From Streptomyces sp. R44 (GTDB lineage: Bacteria > Actinomycetota > Actinomycetes > Streptomycetales > Streptomycetaceae), in assembly GCF_041053105.1 (NCBI RefSeq), contig NZ_CP163444.1, positions 3,720,001-3,784,000 of the forward strand: a stretch of DNA of 64,000 nt. Direction: 5' to 3'. Below the pieces are notes generated by a model. The model worked only from the letters and a program-made list of their open reading frames with translations, made no database searches and was not told the DNA's origin. Every line of letters starts with the position of its first letter. The first letter of the stretch is position 1. The position numbers and the translations under genes were made by a program. This document shows, piece by piece, positions 25,347-33,809 of this stretch.

Positions 25347-26264
25347 TTAGAGGTGGGGTGCGACCTCCGTGCCGAAGGCCGCCATCTGGTCGATGAGTTC
25401 GGTACGGCTCCGGGACCGGAACCGGACCTGGATCTGGTGCACGCCCATCTCGCCGTACGCCCGCAGGGAGGCGGCGAGCTCCTCCGGACGGCCGCTCAGG
25501 GTGCGCCGGCCGACCTCCCAGCCGGGCGTACCGACGTACAGCGCCTCGGTGATCGCGCCGACCGTGATCGGCTCGGCGATCCCGGCCCCGGTACGCAGCC
25601 GCAGCAGCTTCCGGATCTGCTCGGCGAGCTTCTCGCGGGGGTCGCCCTGCGGCAGCCAGCCGTCGCCCTTGAGGGCGGCGCGGCGCACGGCGGCCGGCGA
25701 GGAGCCGCCCACCCAGAGCGGGACCCGCCGCTGCGCGGGCCGGGGCAGCTGCCCGAGGTCCTTGAAGGCGAAGCGCTCCCCCAGGTGCTCCGGGTACTCC
25801 TCGGGCCCGAGGGCCGCCCGCAGCGCGTCGACCGTCTCGTCGAGCACGGCGCCCCGGCGGGCGAAGTCCACCCCGAGCGCCTCGAACTCCTCCTGGACGT
25901 GCCCGGCGCCGACCCCGAGGACCAGACGGCCGCCGGAGAGGTGGTCGAGCGTCGCGTACGCCTTGGCCGTGACGAGCGGATGGCGCAGGCCGACGACGGC
26001 GACGTGCGAGAGGAGCCGGACCCGCTCGGTGGCGGCGGCGAGGAAGGAGAGCGTGGCGACCGGGTCGTACCAGACGGTGCTCATCGGCCCGGCGAGCCGG
26101 CGCGGGATGGCGACGTGGTCGCAGCTCGCGAGGTAGTCGAAGCCGTGCGCGTCGGCGGCGCGGGCGACGGCGAGCAGATCCGCCGGGCCCGCGGCCGCCT
26201 CCCAGGGCTCGGCGTAGAGGGTGCTCTGCGACTGGACCGGCAGCTGCATGCCGTAGACCACCAT
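25347..26264 (-). CDS. LLM-class F420-dependent oxidoreductase, operator-controlled
   Basis: 305 residues from ATG 26264. Family features are MVVYGMQLPVQSQSTLYAEPWE, the HDGFDYLASCDHVAIP-type segment, AYATLDHLSGGRLVLGVGAGHVQEEFEALGV and VPLWVGGSSPAAVRRAALKGDGWLP. The last ~60 residues (YVGTPGWEVGRRTLSGRPEELAASLRAYGEMGVHQIQVRF) follow the usual pattern for F420-dependent LLM enzymes. It is the first gene of an operon with the SDR at 24574, a natural pair for successive redox steps. Operators lie at 26278-26294 and 26320-26336. Confidence 0.9.
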   Translation of the reverse strand: MVVYGMQLPVQSQSTLYAEPWEAAAGPADLLAVARAADAHGFDYLASCDHVAIPRRLAGPMSTVWYDPVATLSFLAAATERVRLLSHVAVVGLRHPLVTAKAYATLDHLSGGRLVLGVGAGHVQEEFEALGVDFARRGAVLDETVDALRAALGPEEYPEHLGERFAFKDLGQLPRPAQRRVPLWVGGSSPAAVRRAALKGDGWLPQGDPREKLAEQIRKLLRLRTGAGIAEPITVGAITEALYVGTPGWEVGRRTLSGRPEELAASLRAYGEMGVHQIQVRFRSRSRTELIDQMAAFGTEVAPHL

Positions 26265-26277
26265 GGGGGACCCCCGA

Positions 26278-26336
26278 ATCTGACGGATCGTCACTTCAAC
26301 GAGCAGGCCCATGCTCGTACCTGACGATCCATCAGG
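26278..26336. promoter_or_regulatory. Regulon operators, sites 4 and 5
   Basis: Site 4, atctgacggatcgtcac (26278-26294), has a perfect TGACG-GAT-CGTCA core. Site 5, cctgacgatccatcagg (26320-26336), has one core mismatch. Their centres are 41 bp apart, and both lie upstream of the LLM-SDR operon starting at 26264. Confidence 0.72.
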
Positions 26337-26368
26337 CAAGGGGTAGGAGGTTCCCGGTGCCGGACACG

Positions 26369-26405
26369 CCCCCGCCCGGGCAGCGCGGCGCTGCCCGGGC
26401 GGGGG
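26369..26405 (-). terminator. Strong terminator
   Basis: Perfect 17-bp arms cccccgcccgggcagcg (26369-26385) and its complement (26389-26405) with a 3-base loop. It follows the stop of the membrane protein gene at 26424 on the minus strand and isolates the operator-controlled LLM-SDR operon. Confidence 0.85.
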
Positions 26406-26423
26406 TCTTCGTACTCCGGTGGG

Positions 26424-27671
26424 TCAGGTGCTGTCCGCCGCGCCGGCCGCCCTCGCGTGGCGCACCACGGCCGCGCCGGCCAGGCAGACGATGCCCACGG
26501 CGCTCAGGAGGGCCAGCGCCTTCGCCCAGGCGAAGGTGGTGCCGAGGCTGCCGCTCAGCAGGTCGACGGTGCGCGCGCCCGCGACTCCGTGGAGCGCGAT
26601 GACGAACACGGCGACACCCGCGGCTGCGGCCCAGGCGATCAGGGTGTCCCGGGCCGCGAGCCACACCGCGCAGGCCAGGCAGAGCACGGTGACGACCACG
26701 GACAGCGCCTGCGCGTCGCCGCCCGAGCGGAGACCGTCCAGGTCCGTCGGCAGATGGATGAGGCCGCAGGCGAACAGCGCGACCGCCGCGGGCCAGCGCA
26801 GCACCGACCGCAGCGCGGGAGAGCTGGTGTGGCTGCCGGGGCCCGAGGCCAGTGCGCCGTCCAGCGGGGACTTCCGCCCCTTGGAGGCGCCCCGGCCACG
26901 CTTCGGGACGGTGGCGGCCGGCCCGGCTCTTTCGGGTTCGGCCTTCCGCGGCTCGGCGTCCCCGCCCCCGGTGGACTGCCAGTCGCTGCTGTCGGCGCCG
27001 AGGATGCCGACGAGCTGGACCACGTCCTCGACCGGCCGGCCGACCGCCGCGGCGCGCAGCGTGGTCTCGGCCTGGTGGAGGTCGTACCCGGAGGCGTTGA
27101 GCAGCGCGAGGAGCTGGCGCACCTCGTCGAGCGGGCGGCTGACGGCCGCGGCGCGGAGCGCCACGTCGGCGGGGCTGGAGACCTCACCGGTCTCCTGGAG
27201 ACGGGCCACCAGCGTGGCGACCTCCTCGACGGGCCGCTCGGTCGCCGCCGTCGTCAGCAGCGTGTGGACGGCTTCGTCACCGGTCTCCTCCTGGGCCACC
27301 GACTCAGGAGCGGCCTCGGAGGCGAGGGGGGACGTCGCATCGACGAGGGACTCCGAGTCGACGAGGGACTCCGAAGCGGTCAGCGACTCCGGTTCGGCGG
27401 CCAGGGACTCCGAAGCGGTCAGCGACTCCGGTTCGGCGGCCAGGGACTCCGAAGCGGCCTGCGACTCCGAAGCGCTCTGGGGCTCCGGGGCGGCCGGGGC
27501 CTCCAGTACCGCCGATACGGCGGGGGGCGCCGCCGGACGATCGGGGAAGGGAGGCACGACGAGCGCCGGGGACGAGGAGACAACCGACGGGTGGGACGGA
27601 ACCTGGCGGGGCTCTGCGGTCGGTTCTATGTCGTGGTCCGCCGGATGGATGTGCGGGAGGTCGGGGGTCAT
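26424..27671 (-). CDS. Membrane protein with Ser/Glu repeats and three helical repeats
   Basis: 415 residues from ATG 27671 (GGAG upstream). The N-terminal ~140 residues are low-complexity, with tandem copies of SESLAAEPESLTA coded by near-identical DNA at about 27356-27460. Then come three ~40-residue helical repeats around the motif RP(V/L)(E/D)EV..L..LL (TERPVEEVATLVARL, SRPLDEVRQLLALL, GRPVEDVVQLVGIL). The C-terminal third has about five membrane spans. The middle would face the cytoplasm. I know no function. The repeated DNA may vary in copy number between strains. Confidence 0.7.
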   Translation of the reverse strand: MTPDLPHIHPADHDIEPTAEPRQVPSHPSVVSSSPALVVPPFPDRPAAPPAVSAVLEAPAAPEPQSASESQAASESLAAEPESLTASESLAAEPESLTASESLVDSESLVDATSPLASEAAPESVAQEETGDEAVHTLLTTAATERPVEEVATLVARLQETGEVSSPADVALRAAAVSRPLDEVRQLLALLNASGYDLHQAETTLRAAAVGRPVEDVVQLVGILGADSSDWQSTGGGDAEPRKAEPERAGPAATVPKRGRGASKGRKSPLDGALASGPGSHTSSPALRSVLRWPAAVALFACGLIHLPTDLDGLRSGGDAQALSVVVTVLCLACAVWLAARDTLIAWAAAAGVAVFVIALHGVAGARTVDLLSGSLGTTFAWAKALALLSAVGIVCLAGAAVVRHARAAGAADST

Positions 27672-27821
27672 GTCACAGGCTCCGTTCGCGAACGTCCCGG
27701 GGGACGTCCACCGTGGCTGTCTCGTGATGGGCGCAAGAAGCGCACACTTGACTACTATTTGCGCGCAGTCCATGACACTCCGCTATCAGGGGGCCGCCTC
27801 GTTGGGCCATTGGGGCGACAA

Positions 27822-27850
27822 ACGGCCGGGCCCCCCGAGGACCCGGCCGT
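27822..27850 (-). terminator. Terminator after the amidohydrolase gene
   Basis: Perfect 9-bp arms acggccggg (27822-27830) and cccggccgt (27842-27850) with an 11-base loop, just past the TAG stop at 27861. Confidence 0.7.
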
Positions 27851-27860
27851 GGTCACGGGA

Positions 27861-29078
27861 CTAGGCCCGCCAGAGCCCTTCCGGGGACAGTCCCAGGAGG
27901 TCGATCGCGTTGCCGCGGACGATCCGCTCGACGACGTCGGCGGGCAGGTGACCCATCTGGGCCTCGCCGACCTCCTTCGACTTGGGCCAGGTGGAGTCCG
28001 AGTGCGGGTAGTCGGTCTCGTACAGGACGTTCGCGGCCCCGATCGCGTCGAGGTTGCGCAGTCCGAAGGCGTCGTCGAAGAAGCAGCCGAAGACGTGGTC
28101 CGCGAAGAGTTCGGACGGCGGGCGCGTGACCTTGTCGGCGACGCCGCCCCAGGCGCGGTTCTCCTCCCAGACGACGTCCGCGCGCTCCAGGATGTACGGG
28201 ATCCAGCCGATCTGGCCCTCGGCGTACATGATCCTCAGGTTCGGGAAGCGCTCGAACTTGCCGCTCATCAGCCAGTCGACCATCGAGAAGCAGCAGTTCG
28301 CGAAGGTGATGGTGGAGCCGACGGCCGGCGGCGCGTCGGCGGAGGTGGACGGCATCCGGCTGGAGGAGCCGATGTGCATGGCGATGACCGTGCCGGTCTC
28401 GTCGCACGCGCGGAAGAAGGGGTCCCAGTGGTCCGTGTGGACCGAGGGAAGCCCGAGGTGCGGCGGGATCTCGGAGAAGGCGACGGCCCGGACCCCGCGC
28501 GCGGCGTTGCGCCGGACCTCGGCCGCGGCGAGCTCGGGGTCCCAGAGCGGGATGAGGGTGAGCGGTATGAGCCGCCCGTGCGCCTCGGGCCCGCACCACT
28601 CCTCGACCATCCAGTCGTTGTAGGCGCGGACGCAGAGGAGGCCGAGCTCGCGGTCGCCCGCCTCGGTGAAGGTCTGCCCGCAGAAGCGGGGGAAGGTGGG
28701 GAAGCAGAGCGCGGACTGGACGTGGTTGACGTCCATGTCGGCGAGGCGGGCGGCGACGTCGTACGAGCCCGGCCGCATCTGCTCGTAGGTGATGACTTCG
28801 AGGCGTATCTCGTCCCGGTCGTAGCCGACGGCGGTGTCGAGGCGTGTGAGGGGTCGGTGCAGATCCTCGTACACCCACCAGTCGCCGATCGGCCCGTCGT
28901 CCCCCTTGGCGCCCATGACCGGGGCGAACTTGCCGCCGAGGAAGGTCATTTCCCTGAGCGGGGCGCGGACGATCCGGGGTCCGGTGTCGTGGTACCGGGA
29001 CGGGAGCCGGTCCCGCCAGACGTGCGGGGGCTCCACGGTGTGGTCGTCCACCGAGATGATCTTCGGGAAGGTCTCCAT
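27861..29078 (-). CDS. Amidohydrolase-2 family protein (ACMSD-like), operator-controlled
   Basis: 405 residues from ATG 29078; an in-frame GTG at 29087 is possible and neither has a strong ribosome-binding site. The N-terminal SVDDHTVEPPHVWRDRLP, IAMHIGSSSRMP in the middle, YAEGQIGWIPYILERAD and the late YETDYPHSDSTWPKS are the metal-binding and active-site segments of amidohydrolase-2 proteins. These include decarboxylases and C-C hydrolases as well as true amidohydrolases. Operator site 6 lies 20 bases upstream, placing it in the catabolic regulon. A ring-cleavage or decarboxylation step is plausible but unproven. Confidence 0.87.
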   Translation of the reverse strand: METFPKIISVDDHTVEPPHVWRDRLPSRYHDTGPRIVRAPLREMTFLGGKFAPVMGAKGDDGPIGDWWVYEDLHRPLTRLDTAVGYDRDEIRLEVITYEQMRPGSYDVAARLADMDVNHVQSALCFPTFPRFCGQTFTEAGDRELGLLCVRAYNDWMVEEWCGPEAHGRLIPLTLIPLWDPELAAAEVRRNAARGVRAVAFSEIPPHLGLPSVHTDHWDPFFRACDETGTVIAMHIGSSSRMPSTSADAPPAVGSTITFANCCFSMVDWLMSGKFERFPNLRIMYAEGQIGWIPYILERADVVWEENRAWGGVADKVTRPPSELFADHVFGCFFDDAFGLRNLDAIGAANVLYETDYPHSDSTWPKSKEVGEAQMGHLPADVVERIVRGNAIDLLGLSPEGLWRA

Positions 29079-29097
29079 GGGTTTCACGGTAGCGCTG

Positions 29098-29115
29098 ATC
29101 TGACGGGCCGTCAGC
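29098..29115. promoter_or_regulatory. Regulon operator, site 6
   Basis: atctgacgggccgtcagc with a perfect core TGACG-GGC-CGTCA at 29101-29113, the same centre as site 1. It lies immediately upstream of the amidohydrolase start on the minus strand. The divergent afsR gene begins 130 bases away. Confidence 0.75.
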
Positions 29116-29245
29116 TAGTGGGGCCCAGAACGCCCCGGGCCACGGCCGCACAACGGCTTCACAACGGCCGACCCGATGCTGACGGACTCCCTCCGGACAA
29201 GGCAGACTGTCCAGGGCGAAACCAGCGGTAGGGGCAGGGGGAGCG

Positions 29246-32200
29246 ATGGACCGTGAGAACGGGCCGCGAGTTCCGGTGCAGCGGGCTCCGAGGATGGGCC
29301 CGACGGCCCCGGTGCGCGAAGAGAAGAGCACCGACACGAGCACCGACACGAGCGCGGGCGCCGACGTACGCGCCGGCACCGCCACGAACGGGGACGCCTC
29401 CGGCGGGCTCCGCTTCGGCGTGCTCGGCCCCGTCCGCGCCTGGCGCGACGGCGAACCCGTCCCCACCGGCTCCCCGCAGCAGCGGGCCCTGCTGGCCGCG
29501 CTGCTCCTGCGCGGCGGCCGCACCGCCACCGCGCACGAGCTGATCGACGCGCTCTGGGGCGAGGAACCGCCCTCCCAGGCGCTCGCCGCGGTCCGTACGT
29601 ACGCCTCCCGCCTCCGCAAGGCCCTCGACCCGAAGGTCCTGGTCAGCGAGTCCGGCGGATACGCCCTCCGGACGACCGCCCTCGACGTGACCGAGGCCCA
29701 GGAGCTGGCCGCCGAGGCGGACAAGCTCCGCGCGGCCGGGGACCGGACGGCCGCCCGGGCGAAGCTCGCCGAGGCGCTGGACCTGTGGGACGGCGAGGTC
29801 CTCGCGTCCGTACCGGGGCCGTACGCCGAGACGCAGCGCACGCGCCTGGAGGAGTGGCGGCTGACGCTTCTGGAGACACGCCTCGACATCGACCTGGAGG
29901 TCGGCGCGCACGCGGAGGCCGTCTCCGAACTGACCGCGCTGACCGCCGCGCACCCGCTGCGGGAGCGGCTGCGCGAACTCCTCATGCTCGCGCTCTACCG
30001 CAGCGGACGGCAGGCGGAGGCCCTCGCCGTGTACGCGGACACCCGTCGGCTCCTCGCGGACGAACTGGGCGTCGACCCGACCCCCGAGCTCTCCCGGCTC
30101 CAGCAGCGCATCCTCCAGGCCGACGCCGAGCTCGCCCGCCCGGTCGAGGAGCCGGCCCCGACGGCCGCGCCCGTCGCCCGCCCGGCCCAGCTCCCGGCGA
30201 CCGTCCCGGACTTCACCGGCCGTGCCGCGTTCGTACGGGAACTGGGCGCCCGGCTCGCCACCGCCGAGGGCCACGTCATGGCGGTCTCGGCGCTCGCGGG
30301 CATCGGCGGCGTCGGCAAGACGACGCTCGCCGTGCACGTCGCCCACGAGGCCCGCCCGCACTTCCCGGACGGGCAGCTGTACGTGGACCTCCAGGGCGCG
30401 GGCCACCGCGCCGCCGCGCCGGAAACGGTCCTGGGCTCCTTCCTGCGCGCCCTGGGCACACCGGATTCGGCCATCCCGGACTCGCTCGACGACCGGGCGG
30501 CGCTGTACCGCTCGACGCTGGACGGACGCCGGGTCCTGGTCCTGCTCGACAACGCCCGCGACGCGGCCCAGATCCGCCCGCTGCTGCCGGGTACGGCGGG
30601 TTGCGCGGCGCTGGTGACGAGCCGTATCCGCATGGTCGACCTGGCGGGCGCGCACCTGGTGGACCTGGACGTGATGTCCCCGGAGGAGGCGCTCCAGCTG
30701 TTCACGAGGATCGTGGGCGAGGAGCGGGTGCAGTCGGAGCGGGAAGCGGCCCTGGACGTGGTCGCGGCCTGCGGCTTCCTGCCTCTGGCGATCCGCATCG
30801 CGGCCTCGCGCCTTGCGGCCCGCCGCACGTGGACGGTGTCGGTGCTCGCGGCGAAGCTGGCGGACGAACGCCGCCGGCTGGACGAGCTCCAGGCGGGCGA
30901 CCTGGCGGTCAAGGCGACCTTCGAACTCGGCTACGGCCAGCTGGAACCGGCCCAGGCCCGCGCCTTCCGCCTCCTGGGTCTGGCGGACGGCCCGGACATC
31001 TCCCTGGCGGCAGCGGCGGCGGTCCTGGACCTGCCCCTCTGGGACACGGAGGACCTCCTGGAGGCCCTGGTCGACACGTCCCTGGTGGAATCGGCGGCCC
31101 CCGGCCGCTACCGCTACCACGATCTGGTCCGCCTCTACGCGCGTGCGTGCGCGGACCGCGACGAACAGCCGCCGTCGGAGAAGGAGGCGGCGCTCTCCCG
31201 CCTCCTGGACTTCTACCTCTCCACGGCCGCGAGGGTCTACGCGATCGAGCGCCCGGGCGACCGCCTGGTGGACCACCTGGAACCGACGGCCTACGAGGGC
31301 CTCACCGTCACGGACCGCCACGAGGCCCAGGACTGGCTCTACGCGGAGGCGAACTGCCTCCTGGCCACGGTCCGCCAGTCGGCGGCCTCCCCGGCGACCC
31401 TCCGCCGGGGGGTGGACCTCCTGTGGGCGTCCCTGGACCTGGCGGAGTCGGGCGCGAACTCGAAGGAGTACGAGGCGGTCGCGACGGTCCTGCGGGAGGC
31501 GGCGAACGGGGCGGGGGACGTCCGGGCGGAGGGGCGCGCGGCACTGACCCTGGCGTACGTCCAGCACGTGGCGGGCCGCTTCGACGAGGCCGACGGTCAC
31601 GCCCACGAGGCCATGGACCTCGCCTCCACGACGGGCGACGGCCTTCCGCTGTGCTGGGCGGCCAACGCCCTTGGCATCATGGCGCTCTATCAGGGACGCA
31701 ACGCCGACGGAGAACGCTTCCTCACCCAGGCGACGGCATCGTTCCGTGCCTGCGACGACGCGGCCGGCGAGGCCAGCGCCCTGTGCAACCTCTCCCGGAT
31801 CCACCTGGCGATGGGCCAGACGGACACCGCCGTCGAACTGGCCCAGCGTGGCACCGACATGTACGACGCCATGGGTCACGCGCTCAAGGGTGCCAACGGT
31901 CGCTACGCACTGGGACTCGCACTGACCCAGAGCGGACAACTGGTCGAGGCCGCTGCCCGGCTCGCCGAGGCACTCGCCGTGTTCCAGGACAGCAGGCAGC
32001 GTCTCTGGGAAGGTATGTCGCTCTTCAGGATCGCCGAGGTGGACATCGCCGCCCGTCGCTTCGCCCCGGCCGCGTCGAACTCCGAGATGGCCCTGGTCAT
32101 CCTCAGGGGAGTGGGCGGCGAGTGGCGGCGCGGTCAGGTCCTCGTCGTGCTGGGGCGCGCGCTGTCCGGCATAGGGCAGCACGGGCGGGCACGGGTCTGC

Positions 32201-32290
32201 TGGCAGGAAGCACTCGACATCTTCGTGGAACTGGGCTCGCCCGAGGAATCCGAGGTGCGAACCCTGCTGTTGGAAACCGCTGCCGTCTGA
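29246..32290 (+). CDS. afsR: AfsR, SARP-family global regulator (BTAD + NB-ARC + TPR)
   Basis: 1014 residues. After a ~50-residue Thr/Asp/Ser-rich tail comes the OmpR-like DNA-binding domain (GLRFGVLGPVRAWRDGEPV...) and the bacterial transcriptional activation domain to about residue 290. The NB-ARC ATPase follows (Walker A GIGGVGKTT, Lys358; LVLLDNARDA), then C-terminal TPR-like helices. AfsR integrates Ser/Thr phosphorylation by AfsK and activates afsS, raising antibiotic production in S. coelicolor. Identity rests on architecture and on the adjacent afsS and nearby afsK genes. The N-terminal TDTSTDTSAG stretch is longer than I expect for AfsR. Confidence 0.93.
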   Translation: MDRENGPRVPVQRAPRMGPTAPVREEKSTDTSTDTSAGADVRAGTATNGDASGGLRFGVLGPVRAWRDGEPVPTGSPQQRALLAALLLRGGRTATAHELIDALWGEEPPSQALAAVRTYASRLRKALDPKVLVSESGGYALRTTALDVTEAQELAAEADKLRAAGDRTAARAKLAEALDLWDGEVLASVPGPYAETQRTRLEEWRLTLLETRLDIDLEVGAHAEAVSELTALTAAHPLRERLRELLMLALYRSGRQAEALAVYADTRRLLADELGVDPTPELSRLQQRILQADAELARPVEEPAPTAAPVARPAQLPATVPDFTGRAAFVRELGARLATAEGHVMAVSALAGIGGVGKTTLAVHVAHEARPHFPDGQLYVDLQGAGHRAAAPETVLGSFLRALGTPDSAIPDSLDDRAALYRSTLDGRRVLVLLDNARDAAQIRPLLPGTAGCAALVTSRIRMVDLAGAHLVDLDVMSPEEALQLFTRIVGEERVQSEREAALDVVAACGFLPLAIRIAASRLAARRTWTVSVLAAKLADERRRLDELQAGDLAVKATFELGYGQLEPAQARAFRLLGLADGPDISLAAAAAVLDLPLWDTEDLLEALVDTSLVESAAPGRYRYHDLVRLYARACADRDEQPPSEKEAALSRLLDFYLSTAARVYAIERPGDRLVDHLEPTAYEGLTVTDRHEAQDWLYAEANCLLATVRQSAASPATLRRGVDLLWASLDLAESGANSKEYEAVATVLREAANGAGDVRAEGRAALTLAYVQHVAGRFDEADGHAHEAMDLASTTGDGLPLCWAANALGIMALYQGRNADGERFLTQATASFRACDDAAGEASALCNLSRIHLAMGQTDTAVELAQRGTDMYDAMGHALKGANGRYALGLALTQSGQLVEAAARLAEALAVFQDSRQRLWEGMSLFRIAEVDIAARRFAPAASNSEMALVILRGVGGEWRRGQVLVVLGRALSGIGQHGRARVCWQEALDIFVELGSPEESEVRTLLLETAAV

Positions 32291-32304
32291 CCACTGAGCT
32301 GCCC

Positions 32305-32408
32305 GTTCATCGTTCGTTTATGACCGTGCGGCAGTCTTCTCTCATCGATCCGCCGCGTCGGGGGGCAGACGGGTCGGTGGTACGGCCGTCACACCGTCGC
32401 ACTAGGGT
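32305..32408 (+). promoter_or_regulatory. Probable afsS promoter with AfsR/PhoP-type direct repeats
   Basis: TAGGGT at 32403-32408 is a candidate -10. Directly before it are two 8-bp repeats, cgtcacac (32387-32394) and cgtcgcac (32395-32402). Further up, gttcatc (32305-32311) and gttcgtt (32312-32318) resemble PHO-box repeats, and PhoP and AfsR are known to overlap at the S. coelicolor afsS promoter. The gap holds no gene. Exact use of these elements here is inference. Confidence 0.5.
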
Positions 32409-32500
32409 GAACGGCTCCGAGTGGGCCCCCGGCTGTCCACGGGGGAACGGCCGGCAGGGCCCACTCGCCCCATCCGAAGTCATCACGGGAGTTGATCACC

Positions 32501-32731
32501 ATGGCCGACCTGGACCCGACCACGCCCATAGCCAAGCCGACGAACATGCACGCCACCGGCGAGGACATCGTCAGCAAGAACATGCACGCGACGGACGCTC
32601 CGCTCGCCGACGCGGTGGCCGAGAAGCTCGGCATCAGCGGCAACATGCACGCCACCACGGAGCCCATCGAGGGCAGCGCCGGCACGGCCACCACGGACAA
32701 CATGCACGCCACCACGGAGCCGGCCAAGTAG
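32501..32731 (+). CDS. afsS: AfsS, small sigma-like regulatory protein with NMHAT repeats
   Basis: 76 residues from ATG 32501. Four copies of NMHAT occur at residues 15-19, 27-31, 48-52 and 67-71, three followed by Gly or Thr-Glu-Pro. Repeats of this type and the position directly after afsR identify AfsS, a small protein activated by AfsR that stimulates antibiotic biosynthesis in S. coelicolor (63 residues there). Its molecular mechanism is not settled. The protein lacks Cys and any membrane segment, and seems largely disordered. The spacer between repeats 2 and 3 holds a short helix (LADAVAEKLGI). Confidence 0.88.
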   Translation: MADLDPTTPIAKPTNMHATGEDIVSKNMHATDAPLADAVAEKLGISGNMHATTEPIEGSAGTATTDNMHATTEPAK

Positions 32732-32903
32732 ACCACTCCCGACGGGGAACGGCCGCGGCGGCGACTTCGGGGGAGCTGCCGGGGCCAGCCACAGGAGGTC
32801 CGGTCGACGGGGGAGCACACGGACTCGGGGGACACCCGGGACGGAACCAGGGGGGATCCGTCCGGGCAGGGCCCGTGCGCAACGCGATCGGACCACCGCA
32901 CAA

Positions 32904-32933
32904 GGAGGGGCCGGGCAGATGCCCGGCCCCTCC
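32904..32933. terminator. Strong terminator between afsS and the minus-strand genes
   Basis: Perfect 13-bp arms ggaggggccgggc (32904-32916) and gcccggcccctcc (32921-32933) with the tetraloop AGAT. It lies just past the stop of the histidine-kinase remnant (32950), whose terminator it probably was; it could also end the afsS transcript. Confidence 0.8.
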
Positions 32934-32949
32934 GGCTGTGCGCAGGGCG

Positions 32950-33069
32950 TCAGCCGGACGGGCGAGCGCACGCCGGGAAGCGGGCCACCAGGCGCGCCCC
33001 GCGCGCCGAGTCCTCGACCGTCAGGGTCCCCGCGTGGTGCGTGGCGATGGGGATCGTGGTGCCGGCCCG
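32950..33069 (-). pseudogene. C-terminal remnant of a sensor histidine kinase
   Basis: An open stretch of 39 codons with no start, ending at TGA 32952-32950. It reads TTIPIATHHAGTLTVEDSARG then ARLVARFPA. This matches the end of the HATPase domain of two-component kinases (AIVxAIAxxHGGTVxVEDxxGGGARFxVRLP), with the LGL part lost. It begins right after the TGA of the gene at 33070, in the same frame. This suggests that a rearrangement joined that gene to a broken kinase. The strong hairpin after it fits an old gene end. Confidence 0.65.
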
Positions 33070-33717
33070 TCAGCGGGCGTAGGAGCCGAGGCCGACGAGG
33101 CAGTAGACGTACTCGCTGATGGTCGTGCCGTTCATCGTGTAGCGGTGGGAGAAGGCGTACTCCGTCTTCGGGTTGGCGTTGCAGTTGTTCATGTCGGAGG
33201 TGAAGGGGAAGGTCTGGATGACCTTGTAGTGGGCGTCCGAGGCCGAGCACGACACCTCTTCGACGCCGCTGACGCTCTGCGCGGTCTCCGAGTTCGGGAG
33301 GGTGCCGTTGAGGCAGGTGCCCTTCTCGTACGGGTCGGGTTCCTCCTCCGTGGGGGTCGCGACGGGGAGCGGTTCGTAGGAGTACGAGGAGGAGGCGGAG
33401 GTCGGCGTGGGGAGGGGGCCCGCGCTGCCGGGACTCTCGTCCTCGTCCTTGTTCAGGAGGTACGAGCCGCCGACCAGCGCTCCGATGACGCAGAGCGCGA
33501 CCAGGCAGCCCAGGCCGGAGGACTTCTTCGGGGCCGCCCCGGCGACCGTGATGCGCAGGTACACCGTGCCCTCGCCGAGCCGGGCCGCGACGAGTTCGCC
33601 GTGGCGGCAGGGGCGGACGGTGATGTGGGCGGGACCGGACGGCAGCTGGACGGTGAGGATCACGCCCTGGGCGGCCTGCTGCGGGGTGAGCGTGAGGGGG
33701 ATCTCTTGCGTCGGCAC
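33070..33717 (-). CDS. Membrane-anchored protein with extracellular 4-Cys domain (LppU/SCO3897-like)
   Basis: 215 residues from GTG 33717 (GGAG upstream). A small beta-rich N-terminal domain (PLTLTPQQAAQGVILTVQLPSGPAHITVRPCRHGE) is followed by one membrane span (GLGCLVALCVIGALVGGSYLL), a Ser/Thr/Pro/Glu linker, and an outer domain with four Cys (CLNGT, VSCSASD, NNCNAN, YCLVG). The outer part resembles LppU-type proteins of unknown role. Its stop codon abuts the histidine-kinase remnant in frame. Confidence 0.65.
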   Translation of the reverse strand: MPTQEIPLTLTPQQAAQGVILTVQLPSGPAHITVRPCRHGELVAARLGEGTVYLRITVAGAAPKKSSGLGCLVALCVIGALVGGSYLLNKDEDESPGSAGPLPTPTSASSSYSYEPLPVATPTEEEPDPYEKGTCLNGTLPNSETAQSVSGVEEVSCSASDAHYKVIQTFPFTSDMNNCNANPKTEYAFSHRYTMNGTTISEYVYCLVGLGSYAR

Positions 33718-33809
33718 CGGCTGCTCCTGGAGGGAGAAGGTACGTACACGAAGGCTTGCCCGTATGACGTGTACACGGAGGGAGTTGGTTGCGGTTTCTC
33801 CTCCCTTCG

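Noticed and set aside
27356..27460. CRISPR-like repeats
   Set aside because: The repeats are in frame and code for the Ser-Glu repeats of a membrane protein.
32501..32731. RiPP or pheromone precursor with four core copies of NMHAT
   Set aside because: Position after afsR and the repeat type fit AfsS. There is no modification, protease or export gene adjacent and no signal peptide.
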